Shown: one piece after another, positions 25,152-36,085 of the stretch
How positions within the stretch are numbered: the first letter of the stretch is position 1
Layout of the letters: every line of letters begins with the position of its first letter
Assembly: GCA_029706075.1 (NCBI GenBank)
Contig: JAINUG010000011.1
Span: forward strand, 2,282,501 to 2,346,500
Direction of reading: 5' to 3'
Origin: Aldrovandia affinis
Taxonomy: Eukaryota > Chordata > Actinopteri > Notacanthiformes > Halosauridae
Length of the DNA stretch: 64,000 bases
Translations under genes and position numbers: made by a program
Notes under the pieces: generated by a model
Told to the model about the DNA's origin: nothing
Databases searched by the model: none
What the model saw: only the letters and a program-made list of their open reading frames with translations

Positions 25152-26110
25152 TTGCTTCTGACTGACCATAATGCTATCATTAGAGAGGGAATGGTCAGGC
25201 AGGCTGGTGAAGCCGCAAGGCTTACCTTCAGCGCAATTCTGGGAGACAGCATTCTCATGCAGCATTACACAGGCCTACCAAATGCAGCCGTTTTATCCGT
25301 GTTAGTGAACCTCATTCAATATCCTTCTTCAAGAACAGTTGTTACTAACCTTAATGAAGCTGAGGCAGAATTACGGTTTGATTGACCTGGTATTCAGGTT
25401 TGCTGTGAGCAGAACCACCGCAGCCAACATTTTTGAAACCTTGTTGACTGCCCTCTTCATCATTGTGGAAGGCATAGGGAATCGGGGTGATTAACGGCCA
25501 TGCCTACTAGCAGGGCAGCCAGGGCACACAGCTGTGCGTCTTAATCTTCCTGTTTGCTTAAAACTGCTCTGCTTTCTCCGTTTGTTTATTGTTTTTGGCC
25601 GGAACCCATGAGGGGGGCGGCTGAAGTTTTATTTTGTGTATTTTTTTCTCTCTTCCTCCTCTCCCTGCAGGAGAAAGAATAACAAAACCGGTCCACAGAC
25701 CGATAACTAGAACATTTTCACATTACAAGCACAGAAACATACTGAAAGGATTGGTTGGAGAGACCCCAAATGGAACCATTACCTTCTGTAGTCTGTAGCT
25801 GTTTCCTGGCAGCACTTTAGATAAAGAAATTGTGAAGGCCTCTGGCTTAATGTAAAAAGGTCAGCATGGGACTTAATCATAGCTGACAAAGCCTTTGACA
25901 TCTTTAATGTTTTGCCCCAAGGAGTGTCTGTGAGCATCTCCCCCTTTCTAAATAATCCCCAATTCACCATGTGTGAAGTGTGAGCAAACAACAAGGATTG
26001 CCTGGGCTCGCATTCAGGTAGAGAGGGCAATTGAGAAAAGATTGGGCCTGCTACAGAAGGCAATCATCATCCATTTTTGGAGTTTGTGGTGCTCTCGTAA
26101 ACCTCCAATA
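25152..26110 (+). pseudogene. DDE_Tnp_4-type transposase relic (ISL2EU/Harbinger-like), broken by LTR
   Basis: Downstream of the THAP exons. Part one (to 25463) encodes an HYTGLPNAAVL segment (usual F-Y-T-G-x-P-N). After a one-base frameshift near 25320 it gives EQLLLTLMKLRQN, then DLVFRFAVSRTTAANIFETL, the helix-turn-helix that precedes the catalytic fold. LTR-like DNA (25464-25707) then replaces the segment with the first catalytic Asp. Part two resumes with HYKHRNILKGLVG, NGTITF, LFPGSTLDKEIVKASGL, IADKAFDIFNVLPQGVS (second catalytic Asp) and RIQVERAIEK (catalytic Glu), with stops and frame changes. THAP plus DDE_Tnp_4 is a known eukaryotic transposase architecture. No terminal repeats were found. 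Not functional. Confidence 0.72.
25464..25707 (+). mobile_element. LTR-like block, family A copy 1 (partial)
   Basis: Starts TGTGGAAGGC, like the larger copy at 27054. It shares with that copy ATTAACGGCCATGCC-type sequence, CTACTAGCAGGGCAGCCAG, a GGCCGGAACC...GAGGGGGGCGGC segment and the CCGGTCCACAGACCGA box, and then stops short of the expected TCACA end. It lies inside the DDE transposase relic, so it is younger than that gene. Confidence 0.55.
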
Positions 26111-26474
26111 ACCTCTACTGAAGGTAGTTGTTGGAACAACTGCGTCCTTAAAAGGACGCGATTGACCATTAAAACACCTTCCGTAGATGTCGTAATGATC
26201 AGAAAGTAACAGTCCTCTTCACACTTGGTTGAGTGAACACACTTTCCTTGAAACTCAAGGGACTGCACCAATTACACTGGGCGTACTGGTCGCGGTGGTT
26301 TCAAACACTGACTCACCTCGACCTGCTAGCTAACAGAATAACAATGTCTTTAAACACACATATAAAAGACTAACGGAACAGTTTCGTGATTAACCTGGGG
26401 GAGATGCATAAAGGAACAATAGCGTTCCCCCACAATGCCCCGCGCACACATTTTAATGAGGAGCAACCCTCTCA

Positions 26475-26848
26475 GGATCACTACAATATTATAGATTTGG
26501 ACTTTCAAAAATCATTTCACAAGGTATCACATGAGAAGCTCATTGTTCAAATTAATTCAGTAGGAATTACAGGAGTTGTTTCAGAGTGGGTATATAATTG
26601 GCTGGAAGGGCGAATACAAAGAGTAATGGTAGGTGGGATCGTATCTGACCTAGGTACTGTGGGCAATGGAGTCTTGCAGGGATCGGTGCTGGGACTTCTG
26701 CTCTTCCTTATTTACATAAATGATCTTGATAGGGATGTTAAATGTAGCAAAAATGTGTCAATGCCTGGAACAGCTTGCCAGGTCAGGTAGTAGAGGCAAA
26801 AACACTTGGGCTATTCAAGTCCAGACTAGATGATTTTTAGCCATCCTC
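26475..26848 (+). mobile_element. Internally deleted LINE RT fragment
   Basis: Encodes an RT palm core: IIDLDFQKSFHKVSHEKL (motif A region), WVYNWLEGRIQRVMVGG, then GVLQGSVLGLLLFLIYINDL. It jumps directly to a short C-terminal remnant (WNSLP-like, from CCTGGAACAGCTTGCCAGG onward), so YADD and everything between are deleted. The D-K-V-x-H-E-K-L wording suits the Crack/Daphne/CR1-like groups better than the L2 copies nearby. The second half of motif A (FD) reads FH. Confidence 0.7.
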
Positions 26849-27053
26849 AAATTGACTTGTCGTCCCTCATTACCGATTCTGTTAACTTGTTTTTCTCAAC
26901 ACTTAAAATGTATTTTAAGCCGACCAATGAACAAATAATAAAATCTAAAGTACTGATAATGATTTTTATTGATAAGTGTACTTTTAATGACAAATTCACA
27001 AGCACTGTTGCATCCTTGATTTCTGCCTTTCTGCCTATCATTGATTGCGCATA

Positions 27054-27504
27054 TGTGGAAGGCGTCAGCCAGGACAGGGGAATCAGGGCAATTAACAGCC
27101 ACGCCTACTAGCAGGGCAGCCAGCGCACACACCTGTGTGACACCTTCTTAATGTAACAGAGTGTGTAAATCTGCTCTGCTTTCTTAGTAGGTGGCTGGAA
27201 CACGGGAGCTGAATGCAGAGAGAGAGAGAACTGCGAGACCCTGAAAATAAAGCCAAATGAAGAGTAGTGAATGTTTGTGTATGGTGTTTTGCCAAAGTGC
27301 ACTTTTTATTTAATTTGTTACTTTGATTTATTGTTTTTAGCCAGAAACCGCGAGGGGGGCGGCCAAAGTATTTTGTTCATTTGTTTTGTGTCGGTTCTCT
27401 CTCTCCCTCTCTCCCTATGGGGGAGATCATAAAAATCCAGTCCACAGACCGAAAGTTCCAATCCCTGTGTTCTGCTGTTCTGTTCCAATCTGGATTGTGT
27501 CACA
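27054..27504 (+). mobile_element. LTR-like element, family A copy 2
   Basis: Runs from TGTGGAAGGC to TTGTGTCACA, so it has complementary TGTG/CACA ends typical of an LTR, with an AATAAA at about 27245. The last 250 bases match the copy at 33432-34279 (GGGGGGCGGCC, TCCAGTCCACAGACC, then the end). The bases just after the end (CGGCGTATGA) resemble those after the other copy (TGGCGTGTGA). This suggests that a few bases of internal sequence, perhaps a primer-binding site, remain. No target duplication is visible and no gag-pol is adjacent. Confidence 0.55.
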
Positions 27505-27514
27505 CGGCGTATGA

Positions 27515-30500
27515 TGGCATATTTAAGGAGACCAACAGGGTACTACGGGACACCTAGGTCTGTTCCATCTATGCACGTATCCTGTTGGTATGCACATTAG
27601 CCATCTAATGAATAGGACCATAGAACTAAATGTTAGTTGTTTGTAGTTTGTGATAATTACCTGTTGGTAGCTAATTAGCAAGATTTAGTCATAAATTAGC
27701 TCTATCTAGTTAAATAACTAGATAACTTTGATGAAGTTAACGAGATAAACTTTTCAGTTGCTTTCTGCATAACTAGCAAGGTCTGTTGCCTAGATAACGC
27801 TGAAGAAGCTGTTTTCACAAGTTTTTAAATTGTTGTTATTCTTTTGACTAGAATTATATATTCAGACACAAATGGTAGTTAACTAGTTATATACATGTTG
27901 TTAAATGAGTTACATTTCATGATATACCAGTGGATTTTTGTGCATGCCGTGTCCAATATGTCAACTAAGTTTGTGTGGAAAAACACACTTCTAGACCCAA
28001 GGACTTATGAATTCGAGACCTTTTAGTGAGTGGTGTCACCAGTGGTCTCAAAGTGTCCCATAACCTATCCAAGGTGGCTAAATTGGCCCAATCAGTTTTA
28101 TGAAAAACATACTATAACGTTTTTATGACTATAAAGCCTGTTTCTATCACCCAAACCATTATGAATTTTAATTTTGCTCACAAAACAGATACGAATATGA
28201 TAGCTCAAAGTGTCTCCCAATGTGACACAAGTGGCACAATTCTCTTTTGTGACTCTTCTGAATCACACTACAACACATGCTGCCTGTGAGATACACACAC
28301 CAAAGACAAACCAAAGAATTGGATAGCAGAAGATTTTTTTCCCCCAATGGTAAAAAAGTAACCTACAGGCATTTACCATTATCAACTTGCTATCAAAATA
28401 ATAATTATAATTATAATATCTAACATAAAAAGAACTGTACTTCTGGCAAGTACAAAATTGTACTTCTGGCAATTGCCCTCATTGCACAAAACTATTTACA
28501 GTGTCAGTTACTGTTCTTTAGTCAGGCAACACAGGAAAAGCTCTAGTTTATTTTGATTATATCAGTCATTAACGCACAGTCTGTGTCACAGGACATTCAT
28601 TTTATAGGTGTCTTTTGGTGGCAGAGCTGGCACTTCCGCCTACTAGCTGACCGGCAGCTACTCACTGCTACATCTACTTTTGGTATTGTAAAACCAAATA
28701 ATAAGTCCAAAGAGAAAAGTATACAGTTTTCCAAATCTCTGAAGTCTCTTCATTTATGGGCATCGTCATTAGCATCACGATGTGCCCATAGCACATTCAT
28801 GATAGTAAAATGCAAACCAAAGGAAACCGTATTGTTGTAAAGGATAACCTATTGGCTAGAACCATAGCCTTGTCAGCCATGTCAGCATATATGGAGGTAA
28901 GTAGTATCAATTATACCTCTGGATCATGCCACATGATCATATTACTTGTGCCGCTGGTTGTCATTCAGGGAAATCTGTTTGGCCAATACTTATTGGAGGA
29001 TGACAGGTGTGGGCTTATTTTGTAGTAAAGATTTACCAGCGAGGATACAAAACCTTCCTATGTGAAACATGCTCACATATCTCATAGACCCAGGAGAATG
29101 ACATCTTTGCTGTTGTTGGTGATACAAAGCTCATAGAAAACATTGGAACTCTTTTGACTTGGCTTGCTCTTGTGACGAAACAAGTTCACTACTTTTGTCC
29201 GTTAGACCCTCACGGTGATCATAATGCCCCCATTATCAACGATTTGTCATATTTTGAGACTTCTAGACTTCACCAAAGGTAAGGAGCAGCTATTCTCCTA
29301 GAGTATCCTGCCTTGAATCGGGACAGGAGTTCTTTTACAATATTGCATTTGATGTGAATTGGCATGCATTGTTGAAAAGACAAGATTCCACCCAATGTGT
29401 GCATATACCACATGTCCATATGTTCGGTACATTTAACCATGATATTTAAAGGAAAATGTGCTATGTGATGTAGATGGCCTAGTGGTGGACCGGTAATAAT
29501 TATGGGGTAAAGCCCAATTTTAACAGTAGTAACAATGTTTCTTTCTTTTCACTGCTCCCCAGAAGAGGATTGCAGTGACAACAGGCAGGTTTTTACTTAT
29601 CTATGATTAAAAAATTATTGAACCCTGAGGGTGAGCAATTAAGGCTTTTAAGTTGCCTTTTCAAGCAGAAAAATAAAATGGTGTGACTAATTCCCGAAAA
29701 GTTCCTTGCACAGAGAAGGACATTTGAAAACAACTTAGGGAATTTGTTATCTGAGAGAGAAAGAGAGAGAGAGAGTCCTATCAGTGCAACTGTCATTTTG
29801 GGAGGGCACACACTAGCACACTTCAAAACTTATGTAGCCAGTCGCTCTTCAGTTATTCTTTCAGAGAAGTGCACCACTTACGCAACTGGCACAGGAAGAC
29901 AAGACCAGCTTGATCAAGCAGAGGAGTCACTGTCGTACCCAGGTTGAATACCCTGCTGAAATCACCAAATCCTCCCTTCCTTCGTGACTCTATTTCCAAT
30001 TGTGTACATTGACTATTTCCAATACATTGAAGAATTGCATTGTGGGTGGGAGTAGCAATATTGTGAAACAGAATATGGATTTTTTATTTTTTATTTTCAT
30101 GTGTTTTTGATTTATGGTTGCCATGGGGAGCTGAACTATTTCACAGATAAAAAACAGACAAATCTATATGTCTATATGTGGAATTGTATATACATATTTC
30201 TGTATTAGAATTAGTCATAAATAATGACTATGTGTTACTTGATGGTGAAAGTGATACATCTAAGCATTTTACAAATGTACATCTATGATACATTTGTGCC
30301 TCTGGTCTCTTAACTGGGGTGCATGTGTGTGTGGGCTTTGTATATACTGTATAAGCAGACGTATGTGTTTGTGTGTCTGTGCGCACCTGTATTGTACAGT
30401 TGTAGGGAATTAATTTGGAAGACAGTTATCAGGAATATCCTTGATTTTTAAACATAATCAGCAAAGCCTGAATTTTTAAGAGATTGTAGATATTGTTTTA

Positions 30501-31518
30501 AATGCTGGTGCATTAACTCCCAGCTATAATGAGCAGTGTAAAGTCTTATAAAATGTATTATTTTTCCAGGCTAGTGCACTGTAAAAAATTCTTACACAAA
30601 TTTCTAACTTGAAATGAAAAGAATGAAAATTCTGAAGAGATTTAGAAGTTTATTCACGCAATGTTTTCATGTGTCCTGCGAGGAGGACTAACAAAAAAAG
30701 CTGGGATAACTAATTCAGTAAGTTGAGCTGAGACCAACTGGCAACGCACATTTGAATCTTTGACACTGACGACAACGTGACTTCCATTGGGAACCACAGA
30801 CAATATTTTGAATTGGGTCATTTCTTAATTAAACCTTAATAAAATAGTTTATCCCCAAATATTCAAAAAAATACTTGTTTTGTTACTTTCTTCAACAGGA
30901 TAAATTAAAGCTTATTCAGATCACTAGTAGACAAATCGACAGACCTGACATAGACTCTGATAAAAACATAGTATCTATTTCATTTCAACTGTGAATAGTT
31001 TTATCTGTGCAATTAAATGCTCATGCTTGGGGGATTCTAATGTGAATTGGAATCTGAACATTTGAATCAAAAAATTAACTTGTGGTTTTTAATGCAGTTG
31101 TTTGACTTGGACCATGAGGATGAATGGCTTTTACAACAAAATATCTGGCTGTATATATCATATGCTTATGCTTTTGAATATATATATATTTCTTACCATT
31201 TTTTCTCTGCTAGCCTCAACAGATAACAGTTAGAATGTACATTTTTGACCTTAATGGAAACTGGCTGTTCTGTTCTGAAAGTAAAACATATACAATCATT
31301 TGGTGGCTATTAAATCATGTTACCTGATTGGACAAGATAAGTTCTTATAGAAACATTATGTACTACTGAAGAAAACTCTTCATTGATTTATGAATAAGTA
31401 AAAGCACAGTAAATGAGTACTTTAGCCTCAGTATGTGCTGTACAAAGTCTCACGTCCCAGCTGTTAATTAGAGATACTTAAATGGTGTACAGTGGTATAG
31501 ATTGTATTGACCCTTGTG
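27515..31518. other. Non-coding stretch, no gene recognised
   Basis: AT-rich DNA. A short GA-rich patch lies at 29754-29775. Open frames up to 95 codons (28553-28840) carry no motif I know. The word ATATCTGGCTGTATA.ATCA.ATGC near 31140 also occurs near 25120, which hints at an unrecognised low-copy repeat. Nothing else could be supported. Confidence 0.45.
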
Positions 31519-31582
31519 TCATTTAGATTTAGGTATTTAGCATACACTCCTATCCAGAGTGACTTACAAAAGTGCATACAAA
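31519..31582 (-). mobile_element. L2/SINE 3'-tail fragment
   Basis: Contains TTTAGCATACACTCCTATCC followed by AGAGTGACTTACAAAAGTGC, a mutated version of the conserved fish L2 tail in reverse orientation. No coding part or tRNA-like head is attached, so it could come from an L2 element or from a SINE using the same tail. Confidence 0.7.
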
Positions 31583-31621
31583 AAGGTTAGGCAACAAGAA
31601 TCAGTGATTTTGAGACATTAA

Positions 31622-33000
31622 TTGCACCCCTCTCCTTCTCCCCATCAGACACTCAGGTCTCGACCCACATCTCTGCTTGCCTGAGGGACATTCAGAGCTG
31701 GATGGACAGTCACCACCTAAAGCTCAACTCAGGTAAAACAGAACTAATCTTCATTCCTGCTCTAAACTCTCCCCACCTTGATTTCTCCATTTCTCTAGGT
31801 GACACCTTGGTGACATCATCACCCTGCGCGAAGAATCTCGGTGTGGTGATGGACAACAGGCTGTCCCTGTCAAAGAACATCGCAGCGGTAACCCGGGCGT
31901 GCAGATTCTTCCTGTATAACATCAGGAGAATCCGTCCCTTCCTTACCACATACTCTACCCAGCTCCTGGTCCAAGCAATGGTACTGTCCCGCTTGGACTA
32001 CTGCAATTCGCTTCTGGCTGGCCTTCCGGCATCTGCCATCAGACCCCTGCAACTCATCCAGAATGCTGCAGCCCGCCTGGTCTACAACCTTCCCAGACAC
32101 TCCCATGTACATTTTACATTTTTACATTTTAAGTATTTAGCAGATGCTCTTATCCAGAGCGACTTACAAGATGTGCATTAATACATGGTAGGAACAATCA
32201 TAGTTAGCGCACAAGATCAGTGCAGGAATACAGCAATAGACATCATTGCAGGCATCTGCGTACCATACCTGTAACACCGGGAAGGAAAAGGTTCGTGAAT
32301 TATTATTATTTTTATAAAAGTATAGTGTTGAACAAGTAAACAGTGGTGAAGACAATTTAGCTAGATGGACAGAGTTCAGTGGTAGTGGAGTCTGAAGAGG
32401 TGGGTTTTGAGTCTCTTGCGGAAGATCGCAAGTGATTCTGCGGTCCTGACCGATTGCGGAAGGTCGTTCCACCAGCGAGGGATCAGGACAGAGAAGAGGT
32501 GAGACCGTGAGGAGCGGCTGCCAGGCGCCCGGAGGGAAGGGACAGTCAGTTTATCAGAAGAGGCGGAGCGGAATGGTCTGGGAGGTGTGTAGGGAGTGAT
32601 GAGTGACTGGAGGTATGGGGAGCAGTACCCCCTGCTCACTACCCTCCACTGGCTGCCTGTTATAGCTCGCATCAAATTCAAAACATTGGTCCTAGCATAC
32701 CAGGCAGTCAAGGGATCAGCCCCAACATATCTCCTCAAGATCTTCAAACCCTACACACCTACACTCCGTTCTGCTACCTCAGGACACCTGGTGCCTCCCC
32801 CCCTCTGCACATGTGCTTCCCGGCCACGTCTCCTGTCGGTTCTGGCTCCTCGATAGTGGAATGACCTTCCCGTGGAAGTCAGAACAGCCGAGACCCTGGC
32901 CACCTTCAGGCGACGACTGAAGACTCACCTCTTCAGGGTGCACATCTCCCTGTAGTCCGGTTTTGTAACTTAGGGACATAGCTGTTTAGTATTGCACTCC
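31622..33000 (+). mobile_element. L2 LINE ORF2 C-terminal half, interrupted by a nested L2 tail
   Basis: 5'-truncated after motif C. Up to 32110 one open frame encodes WMDSHHLKLNSGKTELIFIP, LGVVMDNRLSLSKNI, FFLYNIRRIRPFL and VLSRLDYCNSLLAGLP, then PRHSHV. A minus-strand L2 tail is inserted here (32111-32624). The frame then resumes with PLLTTLHWLPVIARIKFKTL, YQAVKGSAP, a stop at the WNDLP site, and RTAETLATFRRRLKTHLFRV. The 3' UTR differs from the other L2 copies and lacks the CGCTCTTATCC tail, so this belongs to another L2 subfamily. It is unusually well preserved for a truncated copy. Confidence 0.85.
32111..32624 (-). mobile_element. Nested L2/Maui 3' end
   Basis: On the minus strand this carries the last 80 or so ORF2 residues (YCSPYLQSLITPYTP, HLFSVLIPRWWNDLP, ending FRLHYH), the 3' UTR and the tail CGCTCTTATCC...AAATGTAAAA. 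It is closely similar to the same part of the large element at 37.3 kb. It sits between the two halves of another L2 in opposite orientation, with a short GTAC on both sides (32107-32110 and 32625-32628) as a possible target duplication. Confidence 0.85.
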
Positions 33001-33431
33001 TGTCTACTTGTTTATGTATTGTATTAGGTTTAGGCATTATTTCACCAATATTTGTGCCATAGTAGGAGCAAAAGGTGTTTAAGGATGTTGGGTTTAGTCA
33101 CTATGGGTGTTATGGTTGTGGGGAGTTTTCCTCTCGCTGCAGGTGGCTGATCACTTGCTGGAGCCATGCTGGGAGCATGATCACTTGTTGCAACTGGAGT
33201 TGTTTAAAAATGTAAAAAAAATAAAAAAAAGCCCTACTATGTAACTGTACAACCGTTTTATAAAAGAATACTGGAATTAATATTTTTATGAATGTTGGCA
33301 CTCCTAGAGGGTTGCAGGTAGATAGCTAAGAACACCCTGGCAATATTAAAAGTCTACAAAGTAGCAATATACAAAGTAACCCTGCCAATATCCATGATAT
33401 ATCACAGCCTATCTGGCTGATTGGGTGTCTG
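33001..33431. other. L2 3' UTR remainder and unassigned sequence
   Basis: Probably still the 3' UTR of the preceding L2 copy up to the poly(A)-like AAAATGTAAAAAAAATAAAA near 33230. From there to the LTR it is ordinary non-coding DNA with no motif. Confidence 0.4.
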
Positions 33432-34279
33432 TGTGAGAATGTGAGTTTAGTGTTGAATGATTGTGATTAGGTGATTGCCTCACGAGTCCCACCTGAGCCA
33501 GGCAGAAACTAAGCCTATTTAAGAGCAGGTGGCGCGAGTGGGGAATCAGTTAGTCTTTGTCTTGTGTGTGTATGGAGAGTTTGTCTAGTCATTATTGTGT
33601 GTGTTGTGGAGTGATGTTTGATGTTTGATGTTTGATGGGTTTTGTGTGCGTTTGTTGAAAGTGACTGTGTAGAGTGTTTTTTGTGTGTGTGGGAAAGAGG
33701 GAGAGGGGGTGCACTAAGAGTGTCTGCCTCTCTCCCTCGGTGTGATCGTGATAGAGAGCGAGAGGGCGCCCAGAAAGAGGGCACCTCTCGCCCTCGGTTT
33801 TATTTGTGTGATTGAAAGAGAACTCGCACTCAGGCAGTGGAGAGTGTTTCTGGGCAACAGCCCGAGAACTCTCACTGGAAGAGTGGAGAGTGTCACGGGG
33901 GCTGGTTGCCAGAACTGTCACTGTGGGGAGTGGCAAGTGTCTCAGTATGCATGGGTGGGAAGCACTTGAAAGGTCACTAGATATGTGTGTGCCTGGGGAG
34001 GTTCCAGGGGAACTCCGGATGGACAGGCGCGGTGTCCCCTAAGTTATTATTATTTTTGTTTGTTATTTTAGTTCGTTGTTTTTACCCGAAAGCTTTGTGG
34101 TGAGTAGGGTGAAGATTTTGTCTGTGTTTGTGTTTGTTATATGTTAACCTGCTACTCCCACTGTCTCTTCCCCATGTCTGGGGGGAAAGACAGAAAAAAA
34201 TCCAATAAAATCCGGTCCGTAGACCAACAAACTCCACTCTGTCTCATGGCTGCTCTGTTTCCATCCAGGGTTTGTCACA
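33432..34279 (+). mobile_element. LTR-like element, family A copy 3
   Basis: Runs from TGTGAGAATGTGAG to GGTTTGTCACA, giving complementary TGTGA/TCACA ends over 848 bases. It has TATTTAAG near 33517 as a plausible TATA box, CCAATAAAATCCGGTCCGTA with a poly(A)-type AATAAA near 34202, and the family box CCGGTCC.TAGACC also present in the copies at 25.5 and 27.1 kb. The sequence just after it, TGGCGTGTGAC, resembles the bases after the 27.1 kb copy. No flanking duplication or gag-pol was found. LTR of a Gypsy-type element is my best reading. It contains a triple GATGTTT repeat near 33613 and GAGA-rich tracts. Confidence 0.6.
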
Positions 34280-34339
34280 TGGCGTGTGACATCACTTTAA
34301 TGCAATAATGTAATATTTAATAAAATTGCTGGACTGGTA

Positions 34340-35012
34340 TAAATAGGTAGCTCTTAAGTGCATTCGCAAATTGAACATTCATGTGGAACGCTAATGGCAT
34401 CAGTGAAATATCTGGTTTCGAGTAGCGAGTCTGTAACTGCGTTAACTAGCAAGCTACTTACTATGACTGGTGGCCACTGAACTGTATTCGGGGTGGCCAA
34501 CAGAAATAGCGGTCGCAGCAGGAGAACTATTTCTAGAGTAACATTTTGTTCTATTAAAGTAGCCTACATTTTCAAAGATAAGATTGTTAGTTAATCAACT
34601 ATTGAGGATTACGTCCAATCTGTTCACCCACCTCAGAGAGCACCATCCTGCACTGTCTGAGCTTTCTTCCAATGACAACCATTGTCTTGAAGGCTGCAAA
34701 ATAGAAACAGATCCTCATGAAATAGAATGCATGAAGTGCTACAGTGAGCTGCTGAATCTCAAGTTAGAGACACACACTGTGCTGTTGTAGCAACCTCGCA
34801 AATCAAAGACATCAGAAAAAAACCTTGGAGAGTGCTTACGCAACTTTTAGTCCCACACATATTTAACTAGTGTAATTATTTTATATCAAATACCATGATA
34901 TACCACCAACTTGGTTATTACGGTGGGGGGAAATGTTTATGGTATGATAACCATCCATTCTGACACCGTGGTATACCATCAAACCGGTGTACTGTGACCT
35001 CCCTAGTCGGAA
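34340..35012 (+). mobile_element. hAT-like transposon relic with BED-finger remnant
   Basis: A short open frame (34584-34790) contains ITSNLFTHLREHHPALSEL, matching the C-terminal half of a BED zinc finger (the N-L-x-x-H-L-x-x-H-H-P signature) at the N-terminus of hAT/ZBED transposases. The Cys pair that should precede it is not found. It is followed by ATACCATGATATACCACC...ACGGTGG and ACCGTGGTATACCATC...CCGGTG, the subterminal repeat type of fish hAT elements. The catalytic domain is absent. The boundaries are approximate. Confidence 0.45.
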
Positions 35013-35766
35013 CACTCGGCATTAGACACAGATGTGTCCATCAGCATTAGACACAGATCGATCAGAGCACAAGGACCTGGCCCCAGTTGTGTTTCTGCTG
35101 GTTAATCTATTTCCTATTCTTCACAGCTACAATAGGTCTCCAAGTCCCCTGATTACTGTGATAAGAGAAATCCCCTTGATCTAACGGCTTCACCCAGGGT
35201 TCGCATAGGCAGAAAAACTATTTACAAAGCCATTAAAAATGCTCCTGTTTATGACATATGTATGATACTGAATGAGGGACACTACTGTCACCTCTGTCAT
35301 GTCAGAATGCAGTCAGTTCCTAATTCTTATATTTAAAAACGAAAATGTAAAAAAACATATTTCAGCTTGGTATTGTAGAAACTGGTACATTTGCGCAATG
35401 TAGTTCATTAATATATAGAGTATATGAATAAATAATATAATTTTGGTGCATATACATATACAGTATGCTGTAGGTAGATGAAATAAATAGAAATAGAGGG
35501 ATATCTCTTTGTCAAGTCTTTCAACTGACAACTGCTTGTATTCACAGAGATATTTTACACATGAGAATCAGTTTAAGTGATATAGACTTGGCTTTCATCT
35601 GTCTTTTAAGCTGTCATATATAATTTCCATTTGCAATTTCTTATATTGCTCCCATATTCTAAAACAGTGTGTATCAGAGACTATAGACTCTAGGTTTGCC
35701 TGGAAGTACTGAATAGAAGGCAGTCAATCAGAAACCATGTCATTCTGTATTTGTGGGAAAGAGTTT

Positions 35767-35870
35767 TCACATTTACATTCCTTTTTTCATTTCACTCTTG
35801 TCCAAAGTGACTTACAAGGCAATGATGTCAAACAAGTGCAAATAACAAGAGTACATACAAGCATATTAGT
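35767..35870 (-). mobile_element. L2/SINE 3'-tail fragment
   Basis: TTCACATTTACATTCC followed by CACTCTTGTCCAAAGTGACT is a diverged reverse-oriented L2-type tail. No coding region is attached. Confidence 0.65.
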
Positions 35871-35879
35871 AATACTATA

Positions 35880-36085
35880 GGGGAGAGTGGGGTAATCCCG
35901 AACACCTTATATTTTGGGTTAATTAATTAATTTGGGGTTAAAAGATTGATACATCACTAGGTGCTAGATAGAACCATATTTTTATTAACCTTTCAACATT
36001 CATTAAGTACATTGTGGCTACAGAAAGAAAATGGTGTCGTTCGGGATTACCCCATAGTCTGGGGTTAATCCCGAACAGTGTAGTA
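35880..36085. repeat. MITE-like block with repeated GGGGTAATCCCGAACA motif
   Basis: GGGGTAATCCCGAACA at about 35891, its reverse complement (GTTCGGGATTACCCC) near 36039 and a direct copy with one extra T near 36062 enclose about 150 bases. It begins AGGGGAGAGTGGGGTAA, a start often seen in short vertebrate interspersed repeats. No coding capacity. Confidence 0.5.

Noticed and set aside
26138..26165. Hairpin GCGTCCTTAAAAGGACGC as a terminator or RNA element
   Set aside because: A single short palindrome in decayed transposon sequence; no factor-independent terminator is expected in a vertebrate pol II context.
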